From: an uncultured Opitutaceae bacterium
Lineage (GTDB): Bacteria > Verrucomicrobiota > Verrucomicrobiia > Opitutales > Opitutaceae
NCBI GenBank assembly: GCA_937958045.1
Contig: CALFXL010000019.1
Coordinates: 1-64,000, forward strand
Direction: 5' to 3'
Length of the DNA stretch: 64,000 nucleotides
Part shown: in pieces, positions 28,952-38,611 of the stretch
Layout of the letters: each line of letters starts with the position of its first letter
Numbering within the stretch: the stretch's first letter is position 1
The notes under the pieces: generated by a model
The model's input: only the letters and a program-made list of their open reading frames with translations
What the model was told of the DNA's origin: nothing
The model's database searches: none
Translations under genes and position numbers: made by a program

Positions 28952-29060
28952 CGGCCGGTTTTCCCCTGCCTCGTCGAGGACTCAAACTCAATTTTCGTTT
29001 TCGATGGAAAAATCGAAGCGCGCTCCGCGTTCGCTTCGTATCCACAATCAGGATACAATG

Positions 29061-29714
29061 TCATAATTCATCGTCATCAACCTCGCGCAGCAGCGACGCC
29101 TGCGGATTGCCGCGCACACGCACGAGCCAATCGCTGATGAGCGCATTGCTGCCATCATCGGGCCATGGCGCCGCGACGAGATCGATCACGTGAAGCGCGC
29201 CATCGCTGCCGCGGACGAAATTGCGTGCATGCAAATCGCCAAGGAGCCACGGGCGATCGTTCATCCAAAACAACCGCGGGTGGTCGCGGTTGGCGCGCAG
29301 AAATCGGGAGGGGATTTCGATGAGGCCACCGGGCAGCACGCGCGAGACGTCGTCGCCCTGCGGGAGCGGATCGCCGAGCACTTGTTTCGCGACGAGGATG
29401 CCTTCGGGCGTTATGCCGACGACTTCGCTGGCCATGCCGCCGAGCGCGTGAATGAGCAGCAGTTTTTCGAGCAGTTCGCGATATGTGCCGAGCCGTGCTT
29501 CGGCGTGAAACCATGCTTCGTCGCCGCGGCGAAACATGAACGCGCTGCCGATCGTGTCGCCTTCGCGCGGACGAAAGAATTTATACACCGAGCCGTCGTA
29601 CTCGCTCGCAAAAGCCCACGCTTCCACGCCGCCGCCGATGCGCCGCAGCTTCGGGTTGGGTTCTTCCAGTGGATTCTCGGAATCGGCGGGAAACCCGAAA
29701 ATCTCCAGCGACAT
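29061..29714 (-). CDS. Putative protein kinase-fold protein (polyvalent-kinase-like)
   Basis: About 217 residues from the ATG at 29714. A glycine-rich loop (RRIGGGVEAWAF, 24-35) precedes a VYKFF lysine (K45). LLGDLHARNF (157-166) with a following VIDL resembles the catalytic HxD..N loop and the metal-binding Asp of small kinases. The middle block GGMASEVVGITPEGILVAKQ fits kinase-like domains seen in phage and polyvalent proteins. The start is uncertain: the frame is open to an ATG at 29990, but the region above about 29795 overlaps another gene, and its codon usage matches that gene instead. The true start lies between about 29795 and 29714, possibly at a non-ATG codon. Probably co-transcribed with the small upstream gene. 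Confidence 0.55.
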   Translation of the reverse strand: MSLEIFGFPADSENPLEEPNPKLRRIGGGVEAWAFASEYDGSVYKFFRPREGDTIGSAFMFRRGDEAWFHAEARLGTYRELLEKLLLIHALGGMASEVVGITPEGILVAKQVLGDPLPQGDDVSRVLPGGLIEIPSRFLRANRDHPRLFWMNDRPWLLGDLHARNFVRGSDGALHVIDLVAAPWPDDGSNALISDWLVRVRGNPQASLLREVDDDEL

Positions 29715-29791
29715 CAGCGGCAGGCAGGCGCGCAACGCGCGGATCGCCTCGCCCAGATCCGTCCAAGGATGACCGGCTGCTTCGAGCAGGC

Positions 29792-30001
29792 TTACTTCGT
29801 CTTCGGCGAGGAGGACGAGATCGCCGTCCGAATCTGCTCGGAGACCGCATTCTTGCGCTGCCGCGCCAAGGCGATCGAGCGCTTCCAGTCTTCGCTCGTG
29901 ATCGTGTTGAAGACGGCTTCTTTCGGACGGCCCGGGGAGCCGCCGGCCTTGGATGCAGGTCGGGAAGCCTGAGAAGGGATCTTCTTGCATGGGTCGATCA
30001 T
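29792..30001 (-). CDS. Small basic protein upstream of the kinase-like gene
   Basis: A 69-residue, strongly basic protein starting MIDPCKKIPS and containing GRPKEAVFNTITSEDWKRSI. The C-terminal half reads as one or two helices (LARQRKNAVSEQIRTAI). Third codon positions are almost all G or C, as in neighbouring genes, which supports this frame over the overlapping one. I do not recognise the family. The gene ends about 77 bases before the assigned kinase start, or directly next to it if the kinase begins earlier. A regulator or antitoxin-like partner is possible but unproven. Confidence 0.5.
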   Translation of the reverse strand: MIDPCKKIPSQASRPASKAGGSPGRPKEAVFNTITSEDWKRSIALARQRKNAVSEQIRTAISSSSPKTK

Positions 30002-30091
30002 GGCGCGCGCACCGTCGGAGAGCAGGCGAGGCAAATCAACCTGAACTTGTTCGAAGTTGCCGACAATCTATTCACGCGGCGCGGAACCGCG

Positions 30092-31417
30092 TCAGCCAGC
30101 CGCTTTTTCGAGCGCGGCCGGGGCGGGTACTTTCGAAATAAGCACTTTGTCGACGCGGTGACGGTCCATGTCCATCACCTCGAAACGCCAGCCTTGATAC
30201 TCGAAATGATCGCCGGCGTCGGGGATGCGTCCGAAGTGCGTCATCACGAAGCCGCCGAGCGTTTGGAAATCCGCATCCTCTTCGTGGGGCAGTTCTTCGA
30301 CTTGCAGCAGCGTTTTGAGTTCGTCGATGCCGAGCGTGGCGTCGACGAGCCACGAGCCGTCTTCGCGTTGTTTCATCGCGGCGGAGTGACGGCCTTGCGC
30401 CGGCAAATCGCCCACGATCGCTTCCAGCACGTCGATCAACGTGACCAGGCCTTGGATGGCGCCAAACTCGTCGCTGACGAGCGCGATGTGTTTGCTCGAT
30501 TTCTTGAAAGCTTCGAGCAGCTGGATCGCGGTCATCGTCTCGGGCACCACGAGCGGTTGCACGAGGAGATTTTTGAGATTGGTCGTGAGGCCGATCGCGG
30601 AGTGCGCCCAAAGCGCTTTTACCGCGACCATGCCGATGACCTGGTCGCGATTGCCTTGATAAACCGGGAACGACGAATGCCCGCTCGAGACAATCTTGCG
30701 CCAGTTCACGTCTTCCGGGTCGTCGATGTTGATAAAAACGATCTTGGGTCGCGGCGTCATGATCGCCGTGACGGGCATCTGATCGAGTTCGAGCACGCCG
30801 GCGACCATGTCGCTCTCGGCTTTGTTGAACACGCCCGCGAGGCGGCCTTGTTCGATGAGGATGTTGACCTCTTCTTCGGTCACAGGCGCTTCCTGACGTT
30901 GTTTGACGCCGAAAAGCTTCAGCACCGATTCCGTCAAAAACGTCAGCATGCTCACCACCGGGGAGACGATGCGCGCGAAGCTGTTGACTAACGGGCCTAG
31001 CAACATCGCCACACGTTCCGGATTGGTGAGACCGAGTCGCTTCGGGACCAACTCGCCAAAAACCACCGAGCATAACGTAATCGCCACGACAATGACACCG
31101 AGGGCGACTGCATCCGCCGAATTTCCGATGCCGGGGATCTTCGCCACGATCGGCGTCAATTTCTCGGCCAGACTCGCGCCCGTCGCCGCACCCGCCAACA
31201 CGCCAATCAAGGAAATGCCGACCTGCACGGCCGAGAGGAACCGCGTGGGTTCATTGGCCAGCGCCAGCGCGGCCTTGGCGCGCTCTTCTCCTTCGTCGGC
31301 AAGCTGTTTCAACCGCGCTTTCCGTGCCGAGACCACGGCGATTTCCGCCATCGCGAAGATGCCATTGGCCAACAGCAGCAGGAAGAGAATGACTAGCTCG
31401 TTCGAAATTTCAGACAT
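30092..31417 (-). CDS. CNNM/CorC-type hemolysin-family membrane protein
   Basis: A 441-residue inner-membrane protein. The N-terminal CNNM domain has four hydrophobic segments within residues 1-150, including AMAEIAVVSARKARL and VVFGELVPKRLGL. Two CBS domains (about 200-330) follow, beginning VTAIMTPRPKIVF, and a C-terminal CorC/HlyC domain (about 345-430) has ATLGIDEL and TLGGFVMTHFGRIP. Relatives export or regulate Mg2+ and Co2+. The old hemolysin name does not imply toxicity. It stands alone, with about 200 bases to the HDOD gene upstream. Confidence 0.92.
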   Translation of the reverse strand: MSEISNELVILFLLLLANGIFAMAEIAVVSARKARLKQLADEGEERAKAALALANEPTRFLSAVQVGISLIGVLAGAATGASLAEKLTPIVAKIPGIGNSADAVALGVIVVAITLCSVVFGELVPKRLGLTNPERVAMLLGPLVNSFARIVSPVVSMLTFLTESVLKLFGVKQRQEAPVTEEEVNILIEQGRLAGVFNKAESDMVAGVLELDQMPVTAIMTPRPKIVFINIDDPEDVNWRKIVSSGHSSFPVYQGNRDQVIGMVAVKALWAHSAIGLTTNLKNLLVQPLVVPETMTAIQLLEAFKKSSKHIALVSDEFGAIQGLVTLIDVLEAIVGDLPAQGRHSAAMKQREDGSWLVDATLGIDELKTLLQVEELPHEEDADFQTLGGFVMTHFGRIPDAGDHFEYQGWRFEVMDMDRHRVDKVLISKVPAPAALEKAAG

Positions 31418-31619
31418 CTCGGATTATGGGAGACGAAGCAGGCTAACCGAACTCCTTTCCCTAGCAAACCCTTTGCCGGCGCGACGGATTTTTTGCGGGA
31501 ATAAGTTTTTCCAGCCCAAGCAGTTTAACTCATCGGCACACTTGCCGGGAAATGAAGTCGTTGCGCATGGCCCGCACGCCAAAGCATTTCCGCGATCGTC
31601 CGCATGCGGCGACGATCGC

Positions 31620-32480
31620 TTAATCCAGCGATTCTCGGATCTGCTCAAAACCGTCGCGCGCTTCGCGGATGCATTCCTGAAAGAGCGTGGACGAAAGTCC
31701 TGCGGCTTGGAGTTTTTCGGGCGTGATTTCCCACAGACCCGTTTCGCCCGGCATGCGATAACCCGCATCGGCCGCGATCCCCGCGGCCACATTCAGCAAC
31801 GTCGTCAGCCGTGCATGCGGTTCAGACACGGGCGCCCCGAGCAATTGCACGCGCACGGGCACACAGACCGAAGCCGGGAAATTCCACGATTCCAGCACGA
31901 CTGCGCCGGCTTGGGCGTTGGTGATGCCAAACGTCATTTCTTCCCATTCGACGACCGAGGTGGTGCCGGCGCTGACAAAATCTTTGCCACCGCCCAACGA
32001 CTGCCGGCCGATGCGATCCAGCACGACTTTGCCCACCGACCGCATCAATCCCGCCGTATACGCGGCACGCGAATCCACCGCCGCGCGTTTCGCGAGCGAT
32101 TCCACCGCGAGCGCCGTGAACAATGTATTCGCGCGAAGGATACTGCCCGGTACGCCATAAAAAGTGAGGTCGTGATCGAACACCTGCGTGGCCGACGCGA
32201 AACCCGTGAGCCGATACACTTCGGCAAAACCCACACGACCGACCGCATCTTCGATGGAGGCGATGCCGCCGCCCGTGCCATATGCCGCGCTGTTGCTGAT
32301 GCGAATCACGCGAGCCGCGAGCGCCGTATCGCGTTTCAACAAAGCCGCGATTTCTTCGAGACCAGAATTCACGTCCATCAAGAGCTGCCCCAGCTGCGCC
32401 AACACGCGGGCAGACGCAGGCAACTGCTGAGCGACACGAAGCAGTTTTTCTTTGGGAAGCATAGGCGGAAGAACGATCAT
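31620..32480 (-). CDS. HDOD-domain protein
   Basis: A 286-residue protein with an HDOD domain over about residues 15-215: LPASARVLAQLGQLLMDVNSGLEEIAALLKRD, quoted in part as LEEIAALLKRDTALAARVI, then ISNSAAYGTGG. The metal-binding His and Asp of true HD hydrolases are not evident, as is normal for HDOD, a regulatory output domain often tied to chemotaxis or c-di-GMP signalling. No other domain is fused. An alternative start is the ATG at 32462 (MLPKEK). Confidence 0.85.
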   Translation of the reverse strand: MIVLPPMLPKEKLLRVAQQLPASARVLAQLGQLLMDVNSGLEEIAALLKRDTALAARVIRISNSAAYGTGGGIASIEDAVGRVGFAEVYRLTGFASATQVFDHDLTFYGVPGSILRANTLFTALAVESLAKRAAVDSRAAYTAGLMRSVGKVVLDRIGRQSLGGGKDFVSAGTTSVVEWEEMTFGITNAQAGAVVLESWNFPASVCVPVRVQLLGAPVSEPHARLTTLLNVAAGIAADAGYRMPGETGLWEITPEKLQAAGLSSTLFQECIREARDGFEQIRESLD

Positions 32481-32630
32481 CGAGCCGGCACTATCGGAGG
32501 CAGCACTGGCAAGGTAAACCGCTTCCCACCATTCGTGGGCAGTTTAACGCGCGCTTTACCAAAGTTAGCCAACTGCTTGCGCTATCGGATAAAAAGCAAT
32601 CATGCGGACGGGAGTTTGGAAAACGTATCG

Positions 32631-32660
32631 CAAAAAACGCCGGCCCGATGGACCGGCGTC
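32631..32660 (-). terminator. Terminator of the repeated-domain protein gene
   Basis: On the minus strand, ACGCCGG and CCGGCGT form a 7-bp stem followed by TTTTTT, about 35 bases past the stop at 32692. Confidence 0.8.
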
Positions 32661-32691
32661 AGAGACTCTCTAAGAACCGAAAAGATCCGAC

Positions 32692-34563
32692 TTACTCGGC
32701 GCTTTTTTCTTTCTCGGCCGACTTCGGTTTACGTGCGCGGGGCTTCGAACCGGCGGACTTTTTCGCCGCAGATTTTGCCGCTTTCGCGTTGAGCCAGAGC
32801 GAGCCGTCTTTCGCGTTTTGATTCAGCCAAAAGATCTCGCCGGCGTGTTCGACGAAGACGGGCTTCGTTTCGCTGTCCGCCGGCACGACCAACCCCGCAG
32901 CCGTCAACGTGCCCAAGAAGGCATCGACCTCTTTGTCCAAGCTGCGCGCGAGGAAACCGACTTCGCCGGAAACGCCGCTGCCGCGCTTGTTCGGCTTGAG
33001 CAGCAAACGCACGGCGGCGAGCGCCGGTTGATCGCCCGAAGCCGAACGCCCGGCCGGTTCGTCGGTCGCAGTCTCTTCGGTGGAGGCCGCGTCGTCAGAT
33101 CCGGCGGGAGCTGCGTTTTCCGCAGATGGCTCCGCCTTCGGTTGTTCGGAAGACAATTGCGCGGCATCCGCTTGCTCCGACGTCGCATCGGGCGGCTCAG
33201 GCGCTGCCGTGGCTGCCGCCGTTTCGGAAGAACCCGCGTCCGTGGTCGGAGCTACATTTGCGGCTTCAGCCGGCTTGTCATCTTCCAACGAACCCGCCGC
33301 GGCAGGGCCGGGCGCGGCTTCGCGAGCAGGAACTTCCGCGGCATCCGCAGCCGGCGCCGACGAGCCACGATCGCCGTCACGTTTTTCGCGTCCATTGATC
33401 CACACGCCACCGCGATTGTCTTTATTGATCCAATATACGGCGCGGCCGATTTCGACGAAGGTCGGTTTTTCGCCGCCATTTTCGGGCGGTTGCAGGCCGA
33501 GTTTCGCGAACGCCGCGGCGAGATCCGCCTCGGATTGATTCAGCGCGCGAGCGAGGAAGCTCAGACTGCCGGAATAGCCGGGGCCGCGTCGGTTGCGACG
33601 CATGTGCGGACGGATTTTTTCCAAAATCTCCGCGCCTTCGGGAAGCGGTTCGGCGGGTTGCGCCTCGGCGGCTTTCTCGGCGGCACGCGCGGCTTGTTCG
33701 GCTTCGCGTTGCTGACGCGCGGCACGGGCCGCTTCGCGAGCGGCCTCCGCGGCGGCCTGACGCTCGGCACGCTCTTTGTTGCGCTTTTCGATCTCGGCTT
33801 TCTCGGCGGCGCGCTCGGCGGCGAGTTCGATCGCGGCCGGATCATCGGGAGAAAGTTTTGTCGCGGGCGCGGTGCGGAAGACCGGACGCGGTTTTTCGCG
33901 GCTGTTGATGAAAAGTTGTCCGCGAGCGTTGCGATTCACCCAGTATAGATCGCCCTCGAATTCGAAATACTCGGGCTCCTGCTCTTCGGTCTCGGGAATG
34001 GTGAGGCCGCACTCTTTCAGCGCGCCGATGATGTCCGACTCCTTGAGTTCCCAACGACGCGCGAGATGTTCGATGGGCGCGGATTGACCCGGACCCTTTT
34101 GGTTGCGGCGCAGGAGCGGTTTGATCGCTTCGAAGAAGGTCGGGAGTTCGTCCTCCTTCCAGTTGTCCCAATCGTCTTCGTCGGGCGCGTCGGGATCTTG
34201 ATCGCGTTCCGTATCGCGCACGGTGCGCAGCGAATCGGCGGTGGACGGAGCCGGCGCGACTTCGGCGGCGACCGCTGCTGGCAGCTCGGGTCGCTCGTCG
34301 ATCACGGCTGGTTTCGCCGTGGGTGCGGGCTCCGAGACCTTCGGCGGAGCGGCAGGCGCCGCGGCGATGGCCGGAGGTGTCCAATCGCGCATCGTCGACC
34401 GACGGGCCAGGCCGTGGAAGGCGAGCGGGTTATTGGGGAGCGTTTGAAAGTGGATGATTTCCCACTCGTCCTTTCCGAGTGAGTTGAGGTGAGTCTCCAA
34501 CAGGGCGGGCGATGCAAATCCATGCGGGCCACTGGTGACGACCTTATATTCCCAAATTGCCAT
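32692..34563 (-). CDS. Protein with a DUF4177-like N-terminus and three copies of an unrecognised ~80-residue domain
   Basis: 623 residues. The first 50 (WEYKVVTSG ... GKDEWEIIHF) look like DUF4177. Three homologous units follow at about 144-224, 313-394 and 517-597. Each begins with a basic loop of the form RRN(Q/R/K)-basic-G-(P/S)-G, contains a helical hhLAR segment, and ends with a beta-like part carrying two aromatic signatures, W(V/I/L)N and then (F/W)(I/L)N, as in YWVNRN and VWINGRE. The units are joined by long low-complexity linkers: a charged Ala/Glu/Arg coiled-coil-like stretch (240-303) and an acidic Ala-rich stretch (400-510). The C-terminus (596-623) is Lys/Ala-rich, histone-H1-like. 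No signal peptide. Basic tail and basic loops suggest nucleic-acid binding, which is inference. The ATG at 34563 precedes MAIWEYKVV. Confidence 0.75.
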   Translation of the reverse strand: MAIWEYKVVTSGPHGFASPALLETHLNSLGKDEWEIIHFQTLPNNPLAFHGLARRSTMRDWTPPAIAAAPAAPPKVSEPAPTAKPAVIDERPELPAAVAAEVAPAPSTADSLRTVRDTERDQDPDAPDEDDWDNWKEDELPTFFEAIKPLLRRNQKGPGQSAPIEHLARRWELKESDIIGALKECGLTIPETEEQEPEYFEFEGDLYWVNRNARGQLFINSREKPRPVFRTAPATKLSPDDPAAIELAAERAAEKAEIEKRNKERAERQAAAEAAREAARAARQQREAEQAARAAEKAAEAQPAEPLPEGAEILEKIRPHMRRNRRGPGYSGSLSFLARALNQSEADLAAAFAKLGLQPPENGGEKPTFVEIGRAVYWINKDNRGGVWINGREKRDGDRGSSAPAADAAEVPAREAAPGPAAAGSLEDDKPAEAANVAPTTDAGSSETAAATAAPEPPDATSEQADAAQLSSEQPKAEPSAENAAPAGSDDAASTEETATDEPAGRSASGDQPALAAVRLLLKPNKRGSGVSGEVGFLARSLDKEVDAFLGTLTAAGLVVPADSETKPVFVEHAGEIFWLNQNAKDGSLWLNAKAAKSAAKKSAGSKPRARKPKSAEKEKSAE

Positions 34564-34682
34564 AAAGCGTAGTGTTGCGGGTAGGCGGCAACGCATCCCA
34601 AATCACAGGAAACTTGCCGAGCCTAATCTCTGCACGTGTGCACGCACGGAACGAGTCGGCAACTTCGTCCTCGTTGTTTACC

Positions 34683-36044
34683 ATGAAACTCCCCGTCCGT
34701 TTCCTCCTCTCCAGCCTCCTATTGGCCGGTGCCGCGATTGTCGCACCAGCCCAAAATGCAATCGCTCCCGTGCCCGCGCACGCCGCCGGCCGAGTGGCCA
34801 CCATCCAAGTCCGCGTCGCGCCGGACCGCGCGGACTGGACATATCAAGTGGGAGAAAAAGCCACGTTCACCATCGTGGTCACTGCGGACAACAAGCCTCT
34901 TCCCGGCTCCACGATCACCTACCGCGTCGGCCCGGAAATGCTGCCGATGGAGGAAAAAAACGCACAGCTCGACGCCCAGGGCCGCTTCGTCGTGGACGGC
35001 GGCACGCTTTCCCAACCCGGCTTCATCCGCTGCATCGTCACCGCAGAGTTCGGCGGCAAAACCTATCGCTCGCTCGCGACCGCGGGCTTCTCGCCTGAGA
35101 AAATTCAGCCCACGCAAAAAGAGCCGGCCGACTTCGACGCTTTTTGGAACGCCGGCAAAGAAGAGCTCGCCAAGATCCCGCTCGACGCCGAGGTCACGCT
35201 CATGCCCGAAGCCTGCACGCCCGCGGTGAATGTTTACCACGTCAGCTTCCGCACCATCGGCTCCAGCGGCCAATACATCTCGCGCATCTACGGCATCCTT
35301 TGCGAACCGAAGGCTCCCGGCAAATACCCGGCCATCCTCCGCGTGCCCGGCGCTGGTGTGCGTCCGTACACCGGCTCCAAAGACCTCGCCGCTCGCGGCG
35401 CCATCACGCTCGACATCGGCATCCACGGCATTCCGGTCAACCTGCCCCACGCCGTTTACGACCAGATGCGCACCGGCGCCCTTAACGGCTACCATCTCTA
35501 CAATCTCGATAACAAAAACCTCTATTACTACCGCCGCGTTTATCTGAGCTGCGTCCGCGCAAACGACTTCCTCACCTCGCGCGAAAACTACGACGGCAAA
35601 AACCTCCTCGTCACCGGCGGCAGCCAGGGCGGACAACTCACCATCGTCACCGCCGCGCTCGATCCGCGCGTGAAAGCCGCCGCCGCGCAATTCCCCGCGT
35701 ACTGCGATGTGACCGGTTATCTGCACGGACGCGCGGGCGGCTGGCCGCACATGTTCCGCCCCGATCGCAACACCGGCGAAAACTTCCATGCCACCGCCGC
35801 GAAGATCGAAACGACGAGCTACTACGACACCGTCAACTTCGCCAAACGCGTGAAAGTTCCCGGTCACTACACCTGGGGCTACAACGACGAAACCTGCCCG
35901 CCGACCTCCATGTACGCCGCGTTTAACCAAATCCCCGGCCCCAAGGAGCTCGTGCTCGCGCTCGAAGCCAACCATCCGATCATTCCCGAACAAACTGCCG
36001 CCGTGCAGAAATGGATCGGCGATTTCCTGAAGCTGAAAAACTAA
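34683..36044 (+). CDS. Secreted acetyl (xylan) esterase, CE7/AXE1-like
   Basis: A 453-residue exported alpha/beta hydrolase. A signal peptide (MKLPVRFLLSSLLLAGAAIV, cleaved near APAQN) is followed by an Ig-like N-terminal domain (about 40-150) and the AXE1 hydrolase domain (about 160-450). The nucleophile elbow is TGGSQGGQ; the acid Asp is in WGYNDETCPPTSMYAAFN, and the His is in ALEANHPI near the C-terminus. Family members deacetylate xylo-oligosaccharides and cephalosporins. With the pectate-lyase-like exoprotein it points to plant-polysaccharide use. It is divergent from the repeated-domain protein with a 120-base gap. Confidence 0.88.
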   Translation: MKLPVRFLLSSLLLAGAAIVAPAQNAIAPVPAHAAGRVATIQVRVAPDRADWTYQVGEKATFTIVVTADNKPLPGSTITYRVGPEMLPMEEKNAQLDAQGRFVVDGGTLSQPGFIRCIVTAEFGGKTYRSLATAGFSPEKIQPTQKEPADFDAFWNAGKEELAKIPLDAEVTLMPEACTPAVNVYHVSFRTIGSSGQYISRIYGILCEPKAPGKYPAILRVPGAGVRPYTGSKDLAARGAITLDIGIHGIPVNLPHAVYDQMRTGALNGYHLYNLDNKNLYYYRRVYLSCVRANDFLTSRENYDGKNLLVTGGSQGGQLTIVTAALDPRVKAAAAQFPAYCDVTGYLHGRAGGWPHMFRPDRNTGENFHATAAKIETTSYYDTVNFAKRVKVPGHYTWGYNDETCPPTSMYAAFNQIPGPKELVLALEANHPIIPEQTAAVQKWIGDFLKLKN

Positions 36045-36072
36045 TCCGCGCCAATCGCGCCCGCTCAAAAGA

Positions 36073-36106
36073 AAAACCCTTCCAGGCCGAGGCCCGGAAG
36101 GGTTTT
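36073..36106 (+). terminator. Terminator of the acetyl esterase gene
   Basis: A perfect 11-bp stem (AAAACCCTTCC at 36073-36083, GGAAGGGTTTT at 36096-36106) with T-runs in both directions, between convergent genes; likely bidirectional. Confidence 0.9.
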
Positions 36107-36120
36107 CGCATGAATGCAGT

Positions 36121-36145
36121 GGCGTATTCGATACTTGAATACGCC
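36121..36145 (-). terminator. Stem-loop directly downstream of argG
   Basis: GGCGTATTC (36121-36129) and GAATACGCC (36137-36145) form a perfect 9-bp stem with a 7-base loop, 9 bases past the argG stop. There is no T-run directly after it; the bidirectional terminator at 36073-36106 follows. Confidence 0.5.
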
Positions 36146-36153
36146 GATTAGAA

Positions 36154-37386
<1,233 letters not shown>

Positions 37387-37404
37387 GATGGGAAAGGGAT
37401 AGGG

Positions 37405-37490
37405 TTAACCACGAAACACACGAAAGAGAGATCGTTCAACTCAACGCCTGCGTGGCTCGGTTTCGTGGCTTTCGTGAGTTTCGTGGTTAA
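37405..37490. repeat. Long inverted repeat between argF and argG
   Basis: Arms of 22 bases at 37405-37426 and 37469-37490 are complementary at 21 positions (left arm opens TTAACCACGAAAC, right arm closes GTTTCGTGGTTAA) around a 42-base centre. The arms also contain internal repetition of CACGAAA. This fills nearly the whole intergenic gap. It resembles dispersed GTTTCGTGGTTAA-type repeats that I have seen in other bacterial genomes; that recollection is not checked. Confidence 0.75.
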
Positions 37491-37500
37491 AAGTCCGGCG

Positions 37501-38448
37501 TCACGCGCGCGGTTGCTGCGCGAGGACGGCCATGATGGCTTTCTGCGTGTGCAGGCGGTTTTCCGCTTGGTCGAAGATGATCGAGCGTGGATGATCTAGC
37601 ACCTCCTGCGTCACTTCCTTGCCCAAATAAGCCGGCAAGCAATGCATGAAATACGCATCGGGTTTGGCTGCGGCAAAAAGCTCCTTCGTCACCGCGAACG
37701 GCGTCATCTGTTTGATGCGCTCCGCCGACTCGGCCTCTTTGCCCATGCTCACCCAGACGTCGGTGTAAACAACATCCGCATCCTTCACAGCTTCGTACGG
37801 ATCGGTGGTGAAATGATATCCGCCCGCGAAACCTTCTTTCGCAAACAAGGCATTCGCCGCCGCGTCCGGCTCAAACCCCTTCGGGCCCGCCAGCGAAATC
37901 TTCATACCGAAAAGATTCGCGCCGAGCACCCAGGAGTTGGCCATGTTGCAGGCGGTGTCGCCGAGGAATGCGATTTTGCGTCCCTTCAACGAACCGAGCA
38001 GGTCGCCGCCTTTGCCGGCCCAGCGCTCGGCGAGCGTGAACGCGTCGGTATAAATTTGGCAGGGATGCAGGAAATCCGTGAGCGCATTGATCACCGGAAT
38101 GTTTCCGGCGGCCGCGAGGCGTTCGACTTCGGCATGATCGTACGTGCGCACGATGAGGCCGTGGACATAACGCGAAAGCACGCGAGCGGTGTCCTCGATC
38201 GACTCGCCGCGCCCGAGCTGGATGTCACTCTTGTTCAGAAACAAGGGGTTGCCGCCCAGCTCGTGGATGCCGACCTCAAACGAGACGCGTGTGCGCGTGC
38301 TCGATTTGGAAAAAATCATCGCCCACGTCTGATGCTGGAGAACCGGCGGCGTATGCCGTCCGCGCTTCTGCTTGAGGTCTCGGGCCAGCGCGAAGACTTC
38401 CGCCACTTCGTGCGGCTTGAAGTCGGTTTCTTTCAGGAAGTGCTTCAT
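37501..38448 (-). CDS. argF: Ornithine carbamoyltransferase
   Basis: A 315-residue enzyme making citrulline from ornithine and carbamoyl phosphate. The carbamoyl-phosphate loop is SKSSTRTRVSFE, followed by FLHPCQIYTD; the ornithine loop is DVWVSMGKE, and the catalytic Cys is in HCLPAYLGKEV. These match ornithine rather than aspartate carbamoyltransferase. The minus-strand neighbours are argD upstream and argG downstream. Confidence 0.95.
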   Translation of the reverse strand: MKHFLKETDFKPHEVAEVFALARDLKQKRGRHTPPVLQHQTWAMIFSKSSTRTRVSFEVGIHELGGNPLFLNKSDIQLGRGESIEDTARVLSRYVHGLIVRTYDHAEVERLAAAGNIPVINALTDFLHPCQIYTDAFTLAERWAGKGGDLLGSLKGRKIAFLGDTACNMANSWVLGANLFGMKISLAGPKGFEPDAAANALFAKEGFAGGYHFTTDPYEAVKDADVVYTDVWVSMGKEAESAERIKQMTPFAVTKELFAAAKPDAYFMHCLPAYLGKEVTQEVLDHPRSIIFDQAENRLHTQKAIMAVLAQQPRA

Positions 38449-38579
38449 GGGTGAAGCGGTCGGGTATACGTCGCAAAAACGCCGCGGACGAGAGAAAAAT
38501 AAGCGTTTCCGTCAGGTCCGGCAAGCGGGCGCCGCGGCAGCAAAAAATGCGCTACAAGCCCGAAGCGTCGTCACGCGGA

Positions 38580-38610
38580 CCGCCTGTATTGAAAAATCCA
38601 CTACAGGCGG
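38580..38610 (-). terminator. Stem-loop after argD, containing copy 2 of the 21-base element
   Basis: CCGCCTGTA and TACAGGCGG make a perfect 9-bp stem around a 13-base loop just past the argD stop. The inner 21 bases (38585-38605, minus strand TGTAGT-N10-ATACA) match the dispersed element seen at three other places. There is no T-run, so attenuation or RNA processing is as likely as termination. Confidence 0.5.
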
Positions 38611-38611
38611 C

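Noticed and set aside
29715..29990. ATG at 29990 as start of the kinase-like protein
   Set aside because: Codon third positions in this stretch fit the overlapping 69-residue gene, not the kinase frame.
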